DNA of 9,435 bases from an uncultured bacterium (GTDB lineage Bacteria > Bacillota > Clostridia > Lachnospirales > Lachnospiraceae), in assembly GCA_905215625.1 (NCBI GenBank), contig CAJMQQ010000075.1:1-9435 (forward strand), read 5' to 3'. How positions within the stretch are numbered: the stretch's first letter is position 1; each line of letters opens with the position of its first letter. Shown in pieces: positions 1-7,288 of the stretch. The translations under genes were made by a program, and so were the position numbers. The notes below the pieces were generated by a model that had not been told where the DNA came from, searched no databases, and worked only from the letters and a program-made list of their open reading frames with translations.

Positions 1-262
1 TTCTATTTTAATTCTGGACGAGGCCACATCTGCTCTGGACAATGAAAGCGAGCACCTGGTTTCCCAGTCTTTAGACAAGCTGGCAGAGGGAAGGACAACC
101 CTGACCATTGCCCACAGGCTTTCAACTATCCGGAATGCAGACCGGATTTTAGTACTGTCCGGCAATCACATTGTAGAAGAAGGAAGCCATGACCAGTTAA
201 TGCAGGAAAAAGGAATGTATTATCAGCTTTATACATCAGCCAATGGAATTCATGGATCATGA
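1..262 (+). CDS. ABC exporter ATP-binding subunit, C-terminal end (partial)
   Basis: This is the last 86 codons of an ABC transporter ATPase, cut by the window edge; the frame begins at base 2 and stops with TGA at 260-262. The visible part opens with the Walker B strand and catalytic glutamate (ILILDEATSALD, the D-loop included), then the H-loop histidine (TIAHRLSTI), then the usual tail of NADRILVL and EEGSHDQLM. The DEATSALD and AHRLSTI forms are typical of exporters with fused membrane and nucleotide-binding domains (MsbA/ABCB type), so the missing upstream part probably carries six membrane helices and the Walker A motif. The catalytic Glu is present, so this half-site should hydrolyse ATP. 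The substrate cannot be told. The next gene starts 19 nt downstream, consistent with cotranscription. Confidence 0.93.
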   Translation, partial: SILILDEATSALDNESEHLVSQSLDKLAEGRTTLTIAHRLSTIRNADRILVLSGNHIVEEGSHDQLMQEKGMYYQLYTSANGIHGS

Positions 263-266
263 AAAT

Positions 267-272
267 AAGGAG
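267..272 (+). promoter_or_regulatory. Ribosome binding site that sets the degV start
   Basis: AAGGAG lies 9 nt before the ATG at 282. It favours that ATG over the in-frame ATG at 243, which sits inside the ABC gene and has no such site. Confidence 0.8.
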
Positions 273-281
273 AAAAGAGAT

Positions 282-1145
282 ATGAAAATAGCAATTGTTA
301 CAGACAGCAACAGCGGCATTACGCAGGAACAGGCAAAAGAACTGGGAGTTGCTGTACTTCCTATGCCGTTTATGATTAATGACGAGACTTATTATGAAGA
401 TATTACCCTGACTCAGGAGCAGTTCTATGAGGAACTGAAAAATGACGCCAATATTTCTACCTCCCAGCCTTCTCCGGAAGATGTAATGAATTTGTGGAGT
501 GAACTTCTGAAAGAATACGACGAAATCGTCCACATTCCCATGTCCAGCTCTCTTTCTGGATCCTGCCAGACTGCTATGATGCTTGCAGAGGAGTTTGACG
601 GAAAGGTTCAGGTAGTGGACAATCAGAGAATTTCTGTTACCCAGCGCCAGTCTGTTTTAGACGCTCAGAAAATGGCGGAAAAAGGGTATAGCGCAAAACA
701 AATTAAAGAAAAGCTGGAAGAGACAAAAGGAGATAGTATTATCTTTATTACGGTCGATACTTTAAAGTATTTAAAGAAAGGCGGAAGAATCACTCCGGCA
801 GCCGCAGCGTTGGGAACCCTTCTGCGTATCAAGCCGGTTCTGATTATTGAGGGAGGAAAACTGGATGCATTTTCCAAGGCCAGAACCGTAAAGCAGGCAA
901 AATCTACCATGCTGTCTGCTCTGGCAAAAGAGATGGAAGTGCGTCTGGGAGACAAGGAAGCAAAACATATGCACCTTCAGGTTGCCCATACGTGTAATCC
1001 GGAGCTGGCAGAAGAACTGAAAGCAGAACTGGAGGCTTTGTATCCGGGCAATACCGTACACATCGATCCGCTGTCCTTAAGCGTAGCCTGCCACATCGGA
1101 CCTGGGGCATTTGCAGTTACTGCTACAAAAATGCTGGACATATAA
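282..1145 (+). CDS. DegV family fatty-acid-binding protein
   Basis: The protein has 287 residues, the usual DegV length. Family marks are the N-terminal strand IAIVTDSNSGI (residues 3-13), the ISTSQPSP segment (58-65) whose Thr/Ser contact the fatty-acid carboxylate in studied members, the SSSLSGS loop (88-94), the LKKGGRI motif (164-170), and a late CHIGPGA (270-276). Known members such as FakB present a bound fatty acid to the kinase FakA for phosphorylation and entry into phospholipid synthesis. No FakA gene is visible here, so a FakB role is an inference from the family. The protein is soluble, with no signal peptide or membrane segment. I chose the ATG at 282 because of its ribosome site and because the conserved domain begins at once; the longer in-frame start at 243 adds 13 charged residues and overlaps the ABC gene. 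The histidine kinase gene follows after 27 nt. Confidence 0.93.
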   Translation: MKIAIVTDSNSGITQEQAKELGVAVLPMPFMINDETYYEDITLTQEQFYEELKNDANISTSQPSPEDVMNLWSELLKEYDEIVHIPMSSSLSGSCQTAMMLAEEFDGKVQVVDNQRISVTQRQSVLDAQKMAEKGYSAKQIKEKLEETKGDSIIFITVDTLKYLKKGGRITPAAAALGTLLRIKPVLIIEGGKLDAFSKARTVKQAKSTMLSALAKEMEVRLGDKEAKHMHLQVAHTCNPELAEELKAELEALYPGNTVHIDPLSLSVACHIGPGAFAVTATKMLDI

Positions 1146-1172
1146 GCGGAGAAAGCAGAAAGGACAGCAAGG

Positions 1173-2618
1173 ATGGAATGGATAAAAAAGCAGAGAAATT
1201 CCTGGCCCCCTACGTTTAGCGTAGCAGTACCTTTTGTACTGATTATTCTGGCAGTGGGAATTTTCCCCATTCTTTTGCAGGGAAGCTTTTTATCGGGAAC
1301 GGTTCGTCAGGGTCAGATTGACAACCGGCGGGCAGAGGTGCTGAACCAGTGCAAGATTATCAGCAGCAAAATGACCAGATCCGGCTATTTTCTGCCGGAG
1401 TATCAGGACACTGGTTTAAATACAGAAATGGAGATTACGGCCGATATTTTTAATGGCCGTATTGTCATTGTAGACAAAAGTTACCGGATTGTAAAAGACA
1501 CCTTTGGTCTGGTGGAAGGCCGTTTAAATATTGCAGAAGAGATCATTCTCTGTTTTCAAGGAGAGATGAGCAATGTTTATAACGAAAACAAAAACTATTT
1601 TGTCCAGACGGTTCCCATCTATCACGATATGTCAGAAAAGCAGATCGACGGAGTAATGATGGTGGCCGCTTCCACAGAAAGCTTAAATTCTGTAAAAGAT
1701 TCGATAAAAGAGCAGTCCAGGTTTTTTGACCTCATTGCCATCCTGATTCTGGCAGTGACTGCAATTGCCCTGGCAAGACTGCTGCTGCAGCCTTTCAGCC
1801 GTCTGATTGAGATGCTGGAAAAGGCGGCGGAAGGGGATTTGGATACAAAGATTGAAGAAACCACTTACCGGGAAACCAGAAAAATATCCGAAGCCGTTAG
1901 TCAGGCAATCCGGAAGTTAAAGGCAGTGGATAAATCCAGACAGGAATTTGTGTCGAATGTGTCTCATGAGCTGAAAACCCCCATTACCTCTATACGGGTT
2001 CTGGCCGATTCCCTTATGAGCATGGAAGACGTGCCTGTAGAGCTGTATCAGGAGTTTATGCAGGACATTTCCGACGAAATTGACAGGGAAAGCAAGATTA
2101 TTGATGACTTGCTGTCTCTGGTCAAAATGAATAAATCTGCAGCAGAGATGAATATCGCCCAGGTCAGCATCAACGATTTGTTAGGTCTGATTTTAAAGCG
2201 AATCCGCCCCATTGCCCAGAAACGGAATATCGAGCTGATTTTAGAAAGCATCCGGGAGGTAACGGCGGAAGTGGATGAAGTAAAATTGTCGCTGGCCTTA
2301 AATAATCTGGTGGAAAATGCAGTGAAATATAACATCGAAGACGGCTGGGTACGGGTTACTCTGGATGCGGATCACAAGTATTTTTATATTAAGGTTTCCG
2401 ATTCCGGTATTGGAATTCCGGAAGAATTTCAGGAACACATATTCGAACGTTTCTACCGGGTAGATAAAGCTCGTTCCCGTGAGACCGGAGGAACCGGCCT
2501 GGGACTTGCCATTACGAAAAATGTAATCCTGATGCATCATGGAATTATTAAAGTAGACAGCAAAGAAGGAGAGGGAACCACATTTTCTGTCCGGATTCCT
2601 TTAACCTACATCAAATGA
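1173..2618 (+). CDS. Membrane sensor histidine kinase (Cache-like sensor, HAMP, HisKA, HATPase_c)
   Basis: This 481-residue kinase has membrane helices at about 17-37 and 187-206 enclosing an outer domain of about 150 residues. The stretch RIVIVDKSYRIVKDTFG and a later GVMMVAASTESL resemble the single Cache/PAS-like sensor of WalK and PhoR. A HAMP linker (about 203-255) leads to the H-box SHELKTP with the phospho-accepting His265. The ATP-binding domain shows the N-box (NNLVENAVKY, 377-386), the G1 box SDSGIGIP (409-416), the F-box (IFERFYRVD) and the G2 box GGTGLGLAI (439-447). All catalytic motifs are intact, so it should autophosphorylate. AAAGGA lies 8 nt before the ATG. No response regulator gene is present, so its partner is unknown. 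The stop codon overlaps the first possible ATG of the lipoprotein gene. What it senses cannot be read from sequence; the envelope is a reasonable guess. Confidence 0.95.
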   Translation: MEWIKKQRNSWPPTFSVAVPFVLIILAVGIFPILLQGSFLSGTVRQGQIDNRRAEVLNQCKIISSKMTRSGYFLPEYQDTGLNTEMEITADIFNGRIVIVDKSYRIVKDTFGLVEGRLNIAEEIILCFQGEMSNVYNENKNYFVQTVPIYHDMSEKQIDGVMMVAASTESLNSVKDSIKEQSRFFDLIAILILAVTAIALARLLLQPFSRLIEMLEKAAEGDLDTKIEETTYRETRKISEAVSQAIRKLKAVDKSRQEFVSNVSHELKTPITSIRVLADSLMSMEDVPVELYQEFMQDISDEIDRESKIIDDLLSLVKMNKSAAEMNIAQVSINDLLGLILKRIRPIAQKRNIELILESIREVTAEVDEVKLSLALNNLVENAVKYNIEDGWVRVTLDADHKYFYIKVSDSGIGIPEEFQEHIFERFYRVDKARSRETGGTGLGLAITKNVILMHHGIIKVDSKEGEGTTFSVRIPLTYIK

Positions 2619-2623
2619 AAGAC

Positions 2624-2629
2624 AGGAGG
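2624..2629 (+). promoter_or_regulatory. Ribosome binding site that sets the lipoprotein start
   Basis: AGGAGG is 6 nt from the ATG at 2636, 3 nt from the ATG at 2633, and downstream of the ATG at 2615. Normal spacing therefore points to 2636. Confidence 0.75.
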
Positions 2630-2635
2630 GGTATG

Positions 2636-3568
2636 ATGAAAAAGGTATGGATACTGGCTGCCTGCATGACCCTTCTGCTTTTGTTAGGCGGATGCAGGAA
2701 GGGGCAGGAGATGGAGCCCATAGAAGAAGGCGTATATGAGATATACTACCTCAATACTGCTGGAACCAGGCTGATTCCAATGGAATACCAGCCTGCGGCA
2801 GGCGAAGAAGATAAGGGCGCATTAATCGAAGAACTGATGCGGCAGCTTGTACAGGTACCGGCGGATTTTGACGGACAGACGGCTTTAGGGGAGAAAATAC
2901 AGCTTCAGAGGTATATGCTGGATGGCACTGTGCTCTACCTTTACTTTGATCCCAACTATATGCTGATGAATCCCACCAGGGAGATTTTAGGAAGGGCGGC
3001 GCTGACAAAGGTATTTACCCAGGTTCCGGGGATTGAATACATTAATATTTACAGCGGGGATCAGCCTATTGTGGATGCCAGGGGAAATCCAGTGGGGATG
3101 ATATGCGCGGCAGATTTTGTAGAAAGCATCAGCGATGTCAATGGATTTGAAGAATCAGAACTGATTCTGTATTTTACAGATGAAAATGGAGAGGTGCTGA
3201 AAGCAGAAAAACGTCAGGTAATTCACAGCATTAACACTTCTTTAGAGCGGCTGGTAATTGAAGAACTGATTTCCGGCCCGTCCCAGGAAGGTCTGATGCC
3301 TACGCTGCCAGCAGAGACCAGATTGTTAAACGTCTCCACAACGGAAAACATCTGCTACATCAATTTTGACAGTGGATTTTTGCAGAATACGCTGAATGTA
3401 AAAGAATATATTCCAGTGTACTCCATTGTCAACAGTCTGGTGGAAAATACGGATGTTAACCGGGTGCAGATTTCCATCAATGGAGCAAACGACGGTCTGT
3501 TAAAGGATATTTTTCCATTAAACCGTCTGTTTGAACAGAACCAGGACTATATTGCGGCAGAAGAGTAG
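2636..3568 (+). CDS. Lipoprotein with two GerMN domains
   Basis: From the ATG at 2636 the protein is 310 residues. It opens with KK, a hydrophobic run and the lipobox LLGGC, so signal peptidase II should cleave before Cys20 and the protein would be lipid-anchored on the outer face of the membrane. Two related halves follow. About 32-165 has YEIYYLN, a LIEELMRQL helix and VLYLYFDPNY. About 172-300 has LILYFTDENG, a LVIEELISGP helix, ICYINFDSGF and the late VNRVQISING. This matches the GerMN domain seen in Bacillus GerM, a sporulation and germination protein, and in actinobacterial LpqB. The domain is not confined to spore proteins. Placement directly after the kinase gene, with 17 nt between stop and start, suggests that it modulates the kinase or shares its envelope role. 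Starts at 2615 or 2633 are possible but fit the ribosome site less well. Confidence 0.88.
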   Translation: MKKVWILAACMTLLLLLGGCRKGQEMEPIEEGVYEIYYLNTAGTRLIPMEYQPAAGEEDKGALIEELMRQLVQVPADFDGQTALGEKIQLQRYMLDGTVLYLYFDPNYMLMNPTREILGRAALTKVFTQVPGIEYINIYSGDQPIVDARGNPVGMICAADFVESISDVNGFEESELILYFTDENGEVLKAEKRQVIHSINTSLERLVIEELISGPSQEGLMPTLPAETRLLNVSTTENICYINFDSGFLQNTLNVKEYIPVYSIVNSLVENTDVNRVQISINGANDGLLKDIFPLNRLFEQNQDYIAAEE

Positions 3569-3580
3569 CAGGGAGGCAGT

Positions 3581-4561
3581 ATGCAGACACTGAATGCAGA
3601 TTTAAAATCAGGAGAGTTTAAGCGGGTTTATCTGCTGTTCGGGGATGAAGGTTTTTTGAAAAAGAGCTATAAAAACCGGCTGAAAGACAAAATTACCGGC
3701 GGCGATACCATGAACTATAATTATTATGAAGGAAAAGGTCTGGATGTCAATGAAATCATTGGACTGGCAGAGACCATGCCTTTTTTTGCAGAAAAGAGGC
3801 TGATTCTGATTGAGGACAGCGGATTTTTTAAGAGCGCGTCTGAGGAACTGGCAACCTATCTTCCTTCCGTGCCGGAAACAACCTGCCTGTTGTTTGTAGA
3901 GTCTGAAGTAGACAAACGGAGCAAGATGTACAAGGCGGTGAAAAAGGCGGGGTATGCGGCGGAGTTAAATCACCAGGACGCCTCCCAGCTTGCAAAGTGG
4001 GCGGCTGGAATCCTGGCCAGGGAAGGCCGGAAAATTACTGGAAGAACCATGGATTTGTTTTTAAGCAAGGCCGGAGACGATATGGATAATATCCGGATGG
4101 AGCTGGAAAAACTGATCAGTTACACCATGGGAAGAGAGGTCATTACCGACCAGGATGTAGAAGAGATTTGCACCACCCAGGCGGCCAACCAGATTTTTGA
4201 CATGATTTCTGCGCTGGCGGCTGGACAGACCAGAAGAGCCATGGATTTGTATGAGGATCTTCTGACGCTGAAAGAGCCGCCGATGCGGATTTTGTTCCTG
4301 ATTGCCAGACAATTTAACCAGATTTTACAGGTAAAAGAGCTGGCGGCAAAAGGAATGGACAAAGGATCCATTGCTGCAAAAATGAAAATCCAGCCCTTTG
4401 TTGTGGGCAAAGTCCTTCCGCAGACCAGGGCATTTTCCAGGGAGCAGATTCTTTCTTACGTAGAATTGTGCGTTCAGATGGAAGAAGAGGTAAAAACCGG
4501 ACGGCTTTCAGACCGTCTGGCAGTCGAATTGTTATTGACAAAGGAGTATCGGAAAAAATAA
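3581..4561 (+). CDS. holA: DNA polymerase III subunit delta
   Basis: The 326-residue protein matches the clamp-loader delta subunit in length and layout. It opens with KRVYLLFGDEGFLKKSY (about 14-30), the characteristic start of the degenerate AAA+ fold. It continues with TMPFFAEKRLILIEDS, a TTCLLFVESEVDKRSKMYKAVKK region, a helical lid with AGDDMDNIRMELEKLISY, and a C-terminal collar domain with PPMRILFLIARQFNQILQVKEL and RLSDRLAVELLL. Delta opens the beta sliding clamp during loading and does not itself hydrolyse ATP; no Walker A motif is seen, as expected. GGGAGG lies 4 nt before the ATG. The gene starts 12 nt after the lipoprotein gene and stops 2 nt before comEC. Usual neighbours in Firmicutes are comEC upstream and rpsT downstream; here comEC is downstream and rpsT is absent from the window. 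Confidence 0.94.
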   Translation: MQTLNADLKSGEFKRVYLLFGDEGFLKKSYKNRLKDKITGGDTMNYNYYEGKGLDVNEIIGLAETMPFFAEKRLILIEDSGFFKSASEELATYLPSVPETTCLLFVESEVDKRSKMYKAVKKAGYAAELNHQDASQLAKWAAGILAREGRKITGRTMDLFLSKAGDDMDNIRMELEKLISYTMGREVITDQDVEEICTTQAANQIFDMISALAAGQTRRAMDLYEDLLTLKEPPMRILFLIARQFNQILQVKELAAKGMDKGSIAAKMKIQPFVVGKVLPQTRAFSREQILSYVELCVQMEEEVKTGRLSDRLAVELLLTKEYRKK

Positions 4562-4563
4562 AT

Positions 4564-6981
4564 ATGAAACGACCATTTTTCACACTTGCAGTGGGGTTCG
4601 TACTTGGAGAGGTATTAGCTCTGCAGGGAAAGATGGCGGGAATGACAGCGCTGATAAAGGAATTTGCAGCGTTTACAGCCGTTTGTGCGGCGGTATATTT
4701 CCTGATAATGTTAAAAGGCAGAGGCTTAAAACGGCTTCTGCCTTTTTGCGCTGCTGTTATCTGCGGCCTGCTGGGTTTTTGGAGAGCGGAACGAAACTTA
4801 TGCCTTCTGGACCGTCAGGAACAATGGGTACTGGAACGGACAGGGTCAGTTACGGTTTCCGGCTTTTTGGATAAGATGGAAACCAGTGAAAACGGCTGGG
4901 AACTCTGGATTACCAAGGTAAGAGATGAAAGAGGAACGAAAGGCCCTGACTGTCTTCTAGTGCGCATGAAAAGCCTGGAACAAGAAGGAAATGGACTTCG
5001 GATTGGAAGAAGGGTGAAGGTCTCCGGTTATCTGGAAACATTTGAAAAAACAGGAAATCCAGGAGAATTTGACGCCCGTCTTTATTATTTTTCCCAGAAG
5101 ATTACTGGCCAGATAAAAGGAAAAGCCTGCCAGGCAGACGATGAGGGGGAAACGCCTTTCCGGAATTTTCTCCTGGGCCTGAGGCAAAAATGGAGCAGTC
5201 TTTTGGGGACTTTGTGTCCGCCCAAAGAAGCCGGATTATTTCAATCTGCATTACTGGGAGAAAAAAAGCGTTTGGATCCGGATATCAGAACTTTGTACCA
5301 GAAAAGTGGAATTGCCCATTTGCTGGCAATCAGCGGACTTCACCTTTCGATTCTGGGAATGGGGTTGTACAAAGGACTGAGAAAGGCGGGAGCATCCATC
5401 GAAACCGGAGCAGCTATTTCCGCAGTTCTGGTGCTTAGTTACGGGGAACTGATAGGAGCTTCCGGTTCCACAAAACGGGCTGTTTTTATGATGCTCTGCG
5501 CATTTTTGGCAGACGTATGCAGAAGGACGTATGACCCTTTGACGGCTTTGGGACTGGCAGCAGTTTGGATTACCTGGAACCATCCTTACCAGATTTTACA
5601 AAGCGGATTCCAGTTGTCCTTTGGAGCAGTGCTTGGAATCTGCCTTTTGAGGCTGCCGGAAGATTCGGAAAAAAAGAGGGGAAAGACTGAAAAGAAAGGG
5701 AAGGCAGGCTGGTATGGAATTAAAACCAGCATCAAAAAAGGACTGGCAGTCAGTCTGGCAGTCCAGGCGGCGACGCTTCCGGTTGTGGCGTTTCATTTTT
5801 TCCGGATTCCGGTGTATGGTATTTTGTTAAATCTGATTGTGATTCCGCTGATGACCTATGTGCTGTATTCTGGAATTGCGGGAATCGGAGCGGGAAGTCT
5901 GCGGAGTGAAGCGGGAGCAGCGGTTCTCTGGCTGGGGTGCCGGATTTTCTGGCTGTATGAACAGTTGAGCCAATGGGTATTAAGCCTGCCTGGAAACTCA
6001 TTTCTGACAGGCAGACCGGACTGGAAGGAGATAGGGGTGTATTACGGCTGCCTGCTGACAGGATGGTATGCTGCGAAACAAAGTTCCGGAAGGCGTTTGA
6101 TGGTACTGGCGGCGGCAGCGGTAATTGGGCCGTTTTTTCTCCAGTATCAGCCGCCTCAGGGACTGACCGTTACATTTTTAGATGTAGGCCAGGGAGACGG
6201 CATTGTGCTTCAGACAGAAAATGCGGTGGTGCTGATAGATGGAGGAAGTACAGACGAAAAATTATTGGGAAACCGGACGCTGACGCCATTTCTCGAAAGC
6301 CGGGCAGCAGACATCATAGATTATGCCATTGTCAGCCATGGAGACGCGGATCACATCAGCGGATTAAAATATCTTCTGGAAGAACAAACCATCCATGTTT
6401 CGAATTTGCTGCTTCCAGCTCATGGAAGGGGACAGGAGATTTATGCAGAACTGGAAGATCTGGCAAAGGCGCAGAAAGGACAGGTCTGTTATATCGGTCA
6501 GGGGGATACCATAAGCGGAGAACAAACTGGAAAGGGACTGAGGCTTACCTGTTTGTATCCGCCGCTGCCGGGACAGAGCCATGCGCAGATAGAAGAAAAA
6601 AATGAACATTCTCTGGTGATTGCTGCAGAATATCAGGATTTTTCTATGATTCTTACAGGAGATTTGGGGAGTATAGGAGAAGAAGCCATGCTTTCCCAGA
6701 CAACGGTTCCGGAAGCAGAAGTGCTAAAAGCAGGCCACCATGGATCAAAAGAAAGCAGCAGCCAGTTGTTTTTAGAAGCCGTTCATCCGGAAATTGCCAT
6801 TATTTCTTGCGGAAGAGACAATTCCTACGGACATCCTCATAAAGAAACCATAGAGCGGCTGGAAAAAATAGGAGCAAAGATATGGATAACGGCAGAATCA
6901 GGAGCTTTTGAACTGCAGACAGACGGAGAGCGGCTGGAAATGGATCCATTCCCCTCAGAGTCTGCCGTTCAAAAACAATGA
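4564..6981 (+). CDS. comEC: ComEC/Rec2 DNA-uptake channel protein
   Basis: The ATG at 4564 gives 805 residues, normal for full-length ComEC. Three N-terminal hydrophobic segments precede a soluble region of the DUF4131 (OB-fold) type at about 85-195. The Competence membrane domain follows (about 225-510) with the signature HLLAISGLHLSILG near 253-266 and several further helices. The C-terminal metallo-beta-lactamase-like domain (from about 536) has FLDVGQGDG, VVLIDGGS, SHGDADH (591-597), LTGD (Asp700), GHHGS (His725-726) and NSYGHPH (to 759). The metal-binding set therefore looks complete. The family moves single-stranded DNA across the membrane during transformation, and the C-terminal domain is thought to degrade the non-transported strand. 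comEA and other competence genes are not in the window, so actual competence is unproven. The ribosome site is weak: AAGGAG at 4541-4546 is 17 nt away. Translation may be coupled to holA, whose stop is 2 nt upstream. Confidence 0.95.
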   Translation: MKRPFFTLAVGFVLGEVLALQGKMAGMTALIKEFAAFTAVCAAVYFLIMLKGRGLKRLLPFCAAVICGLLGFWRAERNLCLLDRQEQWVLERTGSVTVSGFLDKMETSENGWELWITKVRDERGTKGPDCLLVRMKSLEQEGNGLRIGRRVKVSGYLETFEKTGNPGEFDARLYYFSQKITGQIKGKACQADDEGETPFRNFLLGLRQKWSSLLGTLCPPKEAGLFQSALLGEKKRLDPDIRTLYQKSGIAHLLAISGLHLSILGMGLYKGLRKAGASIETGAAISAVLVLSYGELIGASGSTKRAVFMMLCAFLADVCRRTYDPLTALGLAAVWITWNHPYQILQSGFQLSFGAVLGICLLRLPEDSEKKRGKTEKKGKAGWYGIKTSIKKGLAVSLAVQAATLPVVAFHFFRIPVYGILLNLIVIPLMTYVLYSGIAGIGAGSLRSEAGAAVLWLGCRIFWLYEQLSQWVLSLPGNSFLTGRPDWKEIGVYYGCLLTGWYAAKQSSGRRLMVLAAAAVIGPFFLQYQPPQGLTVTFLDVGQGDGIVLQTENAVVLIDGGSTDEKLLGNRTLTPFLESRAADIIDYAIVSHGDADHISGLKYLLEEQTIHVSNLLLPAHGRGQEIYAELEDLAKAQKGQVCYIGQGDTISGEQTGKGLRLTCLYPPLPGQSHAQIEEKNEHSLVIAAEYQDFSMILTGDLGSIGEEAMLSQTTVPEAEVLKAGHHGSKESSSQLFLEAVHPEIAIISCGRDNSYGHPHKETIERLEKIGAKIWITAESGAFELQTDGERLEMDPFPSESAVQKQ
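6906..6974. repeat. Inverted repeat with nested palindrome in the comEC 3' end
   Basis: TTTTGAACTGCAGAC (6906-6920) pairs with GTCTGCCGTTCAAAA (6960-6974) at 14 of 15 positions, around a 39-nt loop. The loop contains a perfect 12-bp palindrome, AATGGATCCATT (6939-6950). The structure lies within the last codons of comEC and starts 8 nt beyond the stop of the convergent small gene. T runs lie on the 5' side and A runs on the 3' side, so it lacks the trailing U tract of an intrinsic terminator on either strand. Its role is unknown; protection of an RNA 3' end is possible. Confidence 0.6.
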
Positions 6982-7125
6982 TTATGCATAAATAGAAGTA
7001 TGGAATACGATTTTTCTGTAAATCTTCCATATAATAACGGCTGGAATGCCGATGACCATGGCAAGGGTAGAAACCCCTCCGATAATTGCATAAAGAATCA
7101 TAATCAAAACTGCAGCGGCTGCCAT
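6982..7125 (-). CDS. Small hydrophobic membrane protein, function unknown (47 aa)
   Basis: I do not recognise a named family. The ATG at 7125 has a perfect AAAGGAGG ribosome site 9 nt upstream on the minus strand, which is strong support for translation. The protein begins MAAAAVLIMILYAIIGG, stays hydrophobic to about residue 33 (VIGIPAVIIW), then has a basic patch KIYRK and a short tail VFHTSIYA. This predicts one long or two short membrane helices, with the basic C-terminal side in the cytoplasm. The TAA abuts the comEC TGA tail to tail without a spare base. A longer in-frame form from 7251 would add 42 residues but has no ribosome site. It could be a stand-alone small membrane protein or, less likely, a type I toxin-like peptide. 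It is divergent from the tetR-MATE unit, and no clear promoter of its own was found. Confidence 0.68.
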   Translation of the reverse strand: MAAAAVLIMILYAIIGGVSTLAMVIGIPAVIIWKIYRKIVFHTSIYA

Positions 7126-7134
7126 AATGAACGT

Positions 7135-7142
7135 CCTCCTTT
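7135..7142 (-). promoter_or_regulatory. Strong ribosome binding site of the small membrane protein gene
   Basis: The minus strand reads AAAGGAGG, 9 nt before the ATG at 7125. It is one of the best matches to the anti-Shine-Dalgarno sequence in the window and is the main reason for calling the 47-codon gene. Confidence 0.75.
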
Positions 7143-7288
7143 GATAAGTGTATTGATAGAAATGCTTATTTTTGACTGGATACATTGTAAAATGAAATAA
7201 AAAGGAAGAAAAGGGTTTGACCAGTTTCTTAACGACATTGATATGAGACATTAACAGAGTTTTAGCAGAAAAAATTCATAAAAATATT

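Noticed and set aside
126..533. A 135-codon minus-strand open frame opposite degV
   Set aside because: It lies antisense to two well-supported genes, the ABC ATPase and degV, and shows no recognisable domain.
4468..4563. Longer comEC start at GTG 4468, adding 32 residues
   Set aside because: It overlaps holA by 94 nt, has no ribosome site, and the added residues are basic and polar, unlike the hydrophobic ComEC N-terminus that begins right after the ATG at 4564.
5973..6605. A 210-codon plus-strand open frame inside comEC
   Set aside because: It is in a shifted frame over an intact ComEC domain, is rich in Arg, Gly and Cys as expected of a shadow frame, and has no ribosome site.
6906..6974. 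Intrinsic terminator for comEC or the small gene
   Set aside because: The stem is followed by A residues on the plus strand and by GCTCC on the minus strand; neither gives a U tract, and the loop is 39 nt.
7030..7035. Perfect TATAAT on the plus strand, antisense to the small gene, as a possible antisense RNA promoter
   Set aside because: No -35 hexamer or extended -10 motif is found at suitable spacing, and the bases are explained by the codons of the small protein.
7143..7216. Promoter for the small minus-strand gene
   Set aside because: TACAAT and TTTACA-like hexamers occur on the minus strand, but none has a partner hexamer of good match at 16-18 nt, so I did not call one.
7126..7251. 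Longer form of the small minus-strand gene starting at 7251
   Set aside because: There is no ribosome site before that ATG, and the perfect AAAGGAGG inside the extension serves the ATG at 7125.
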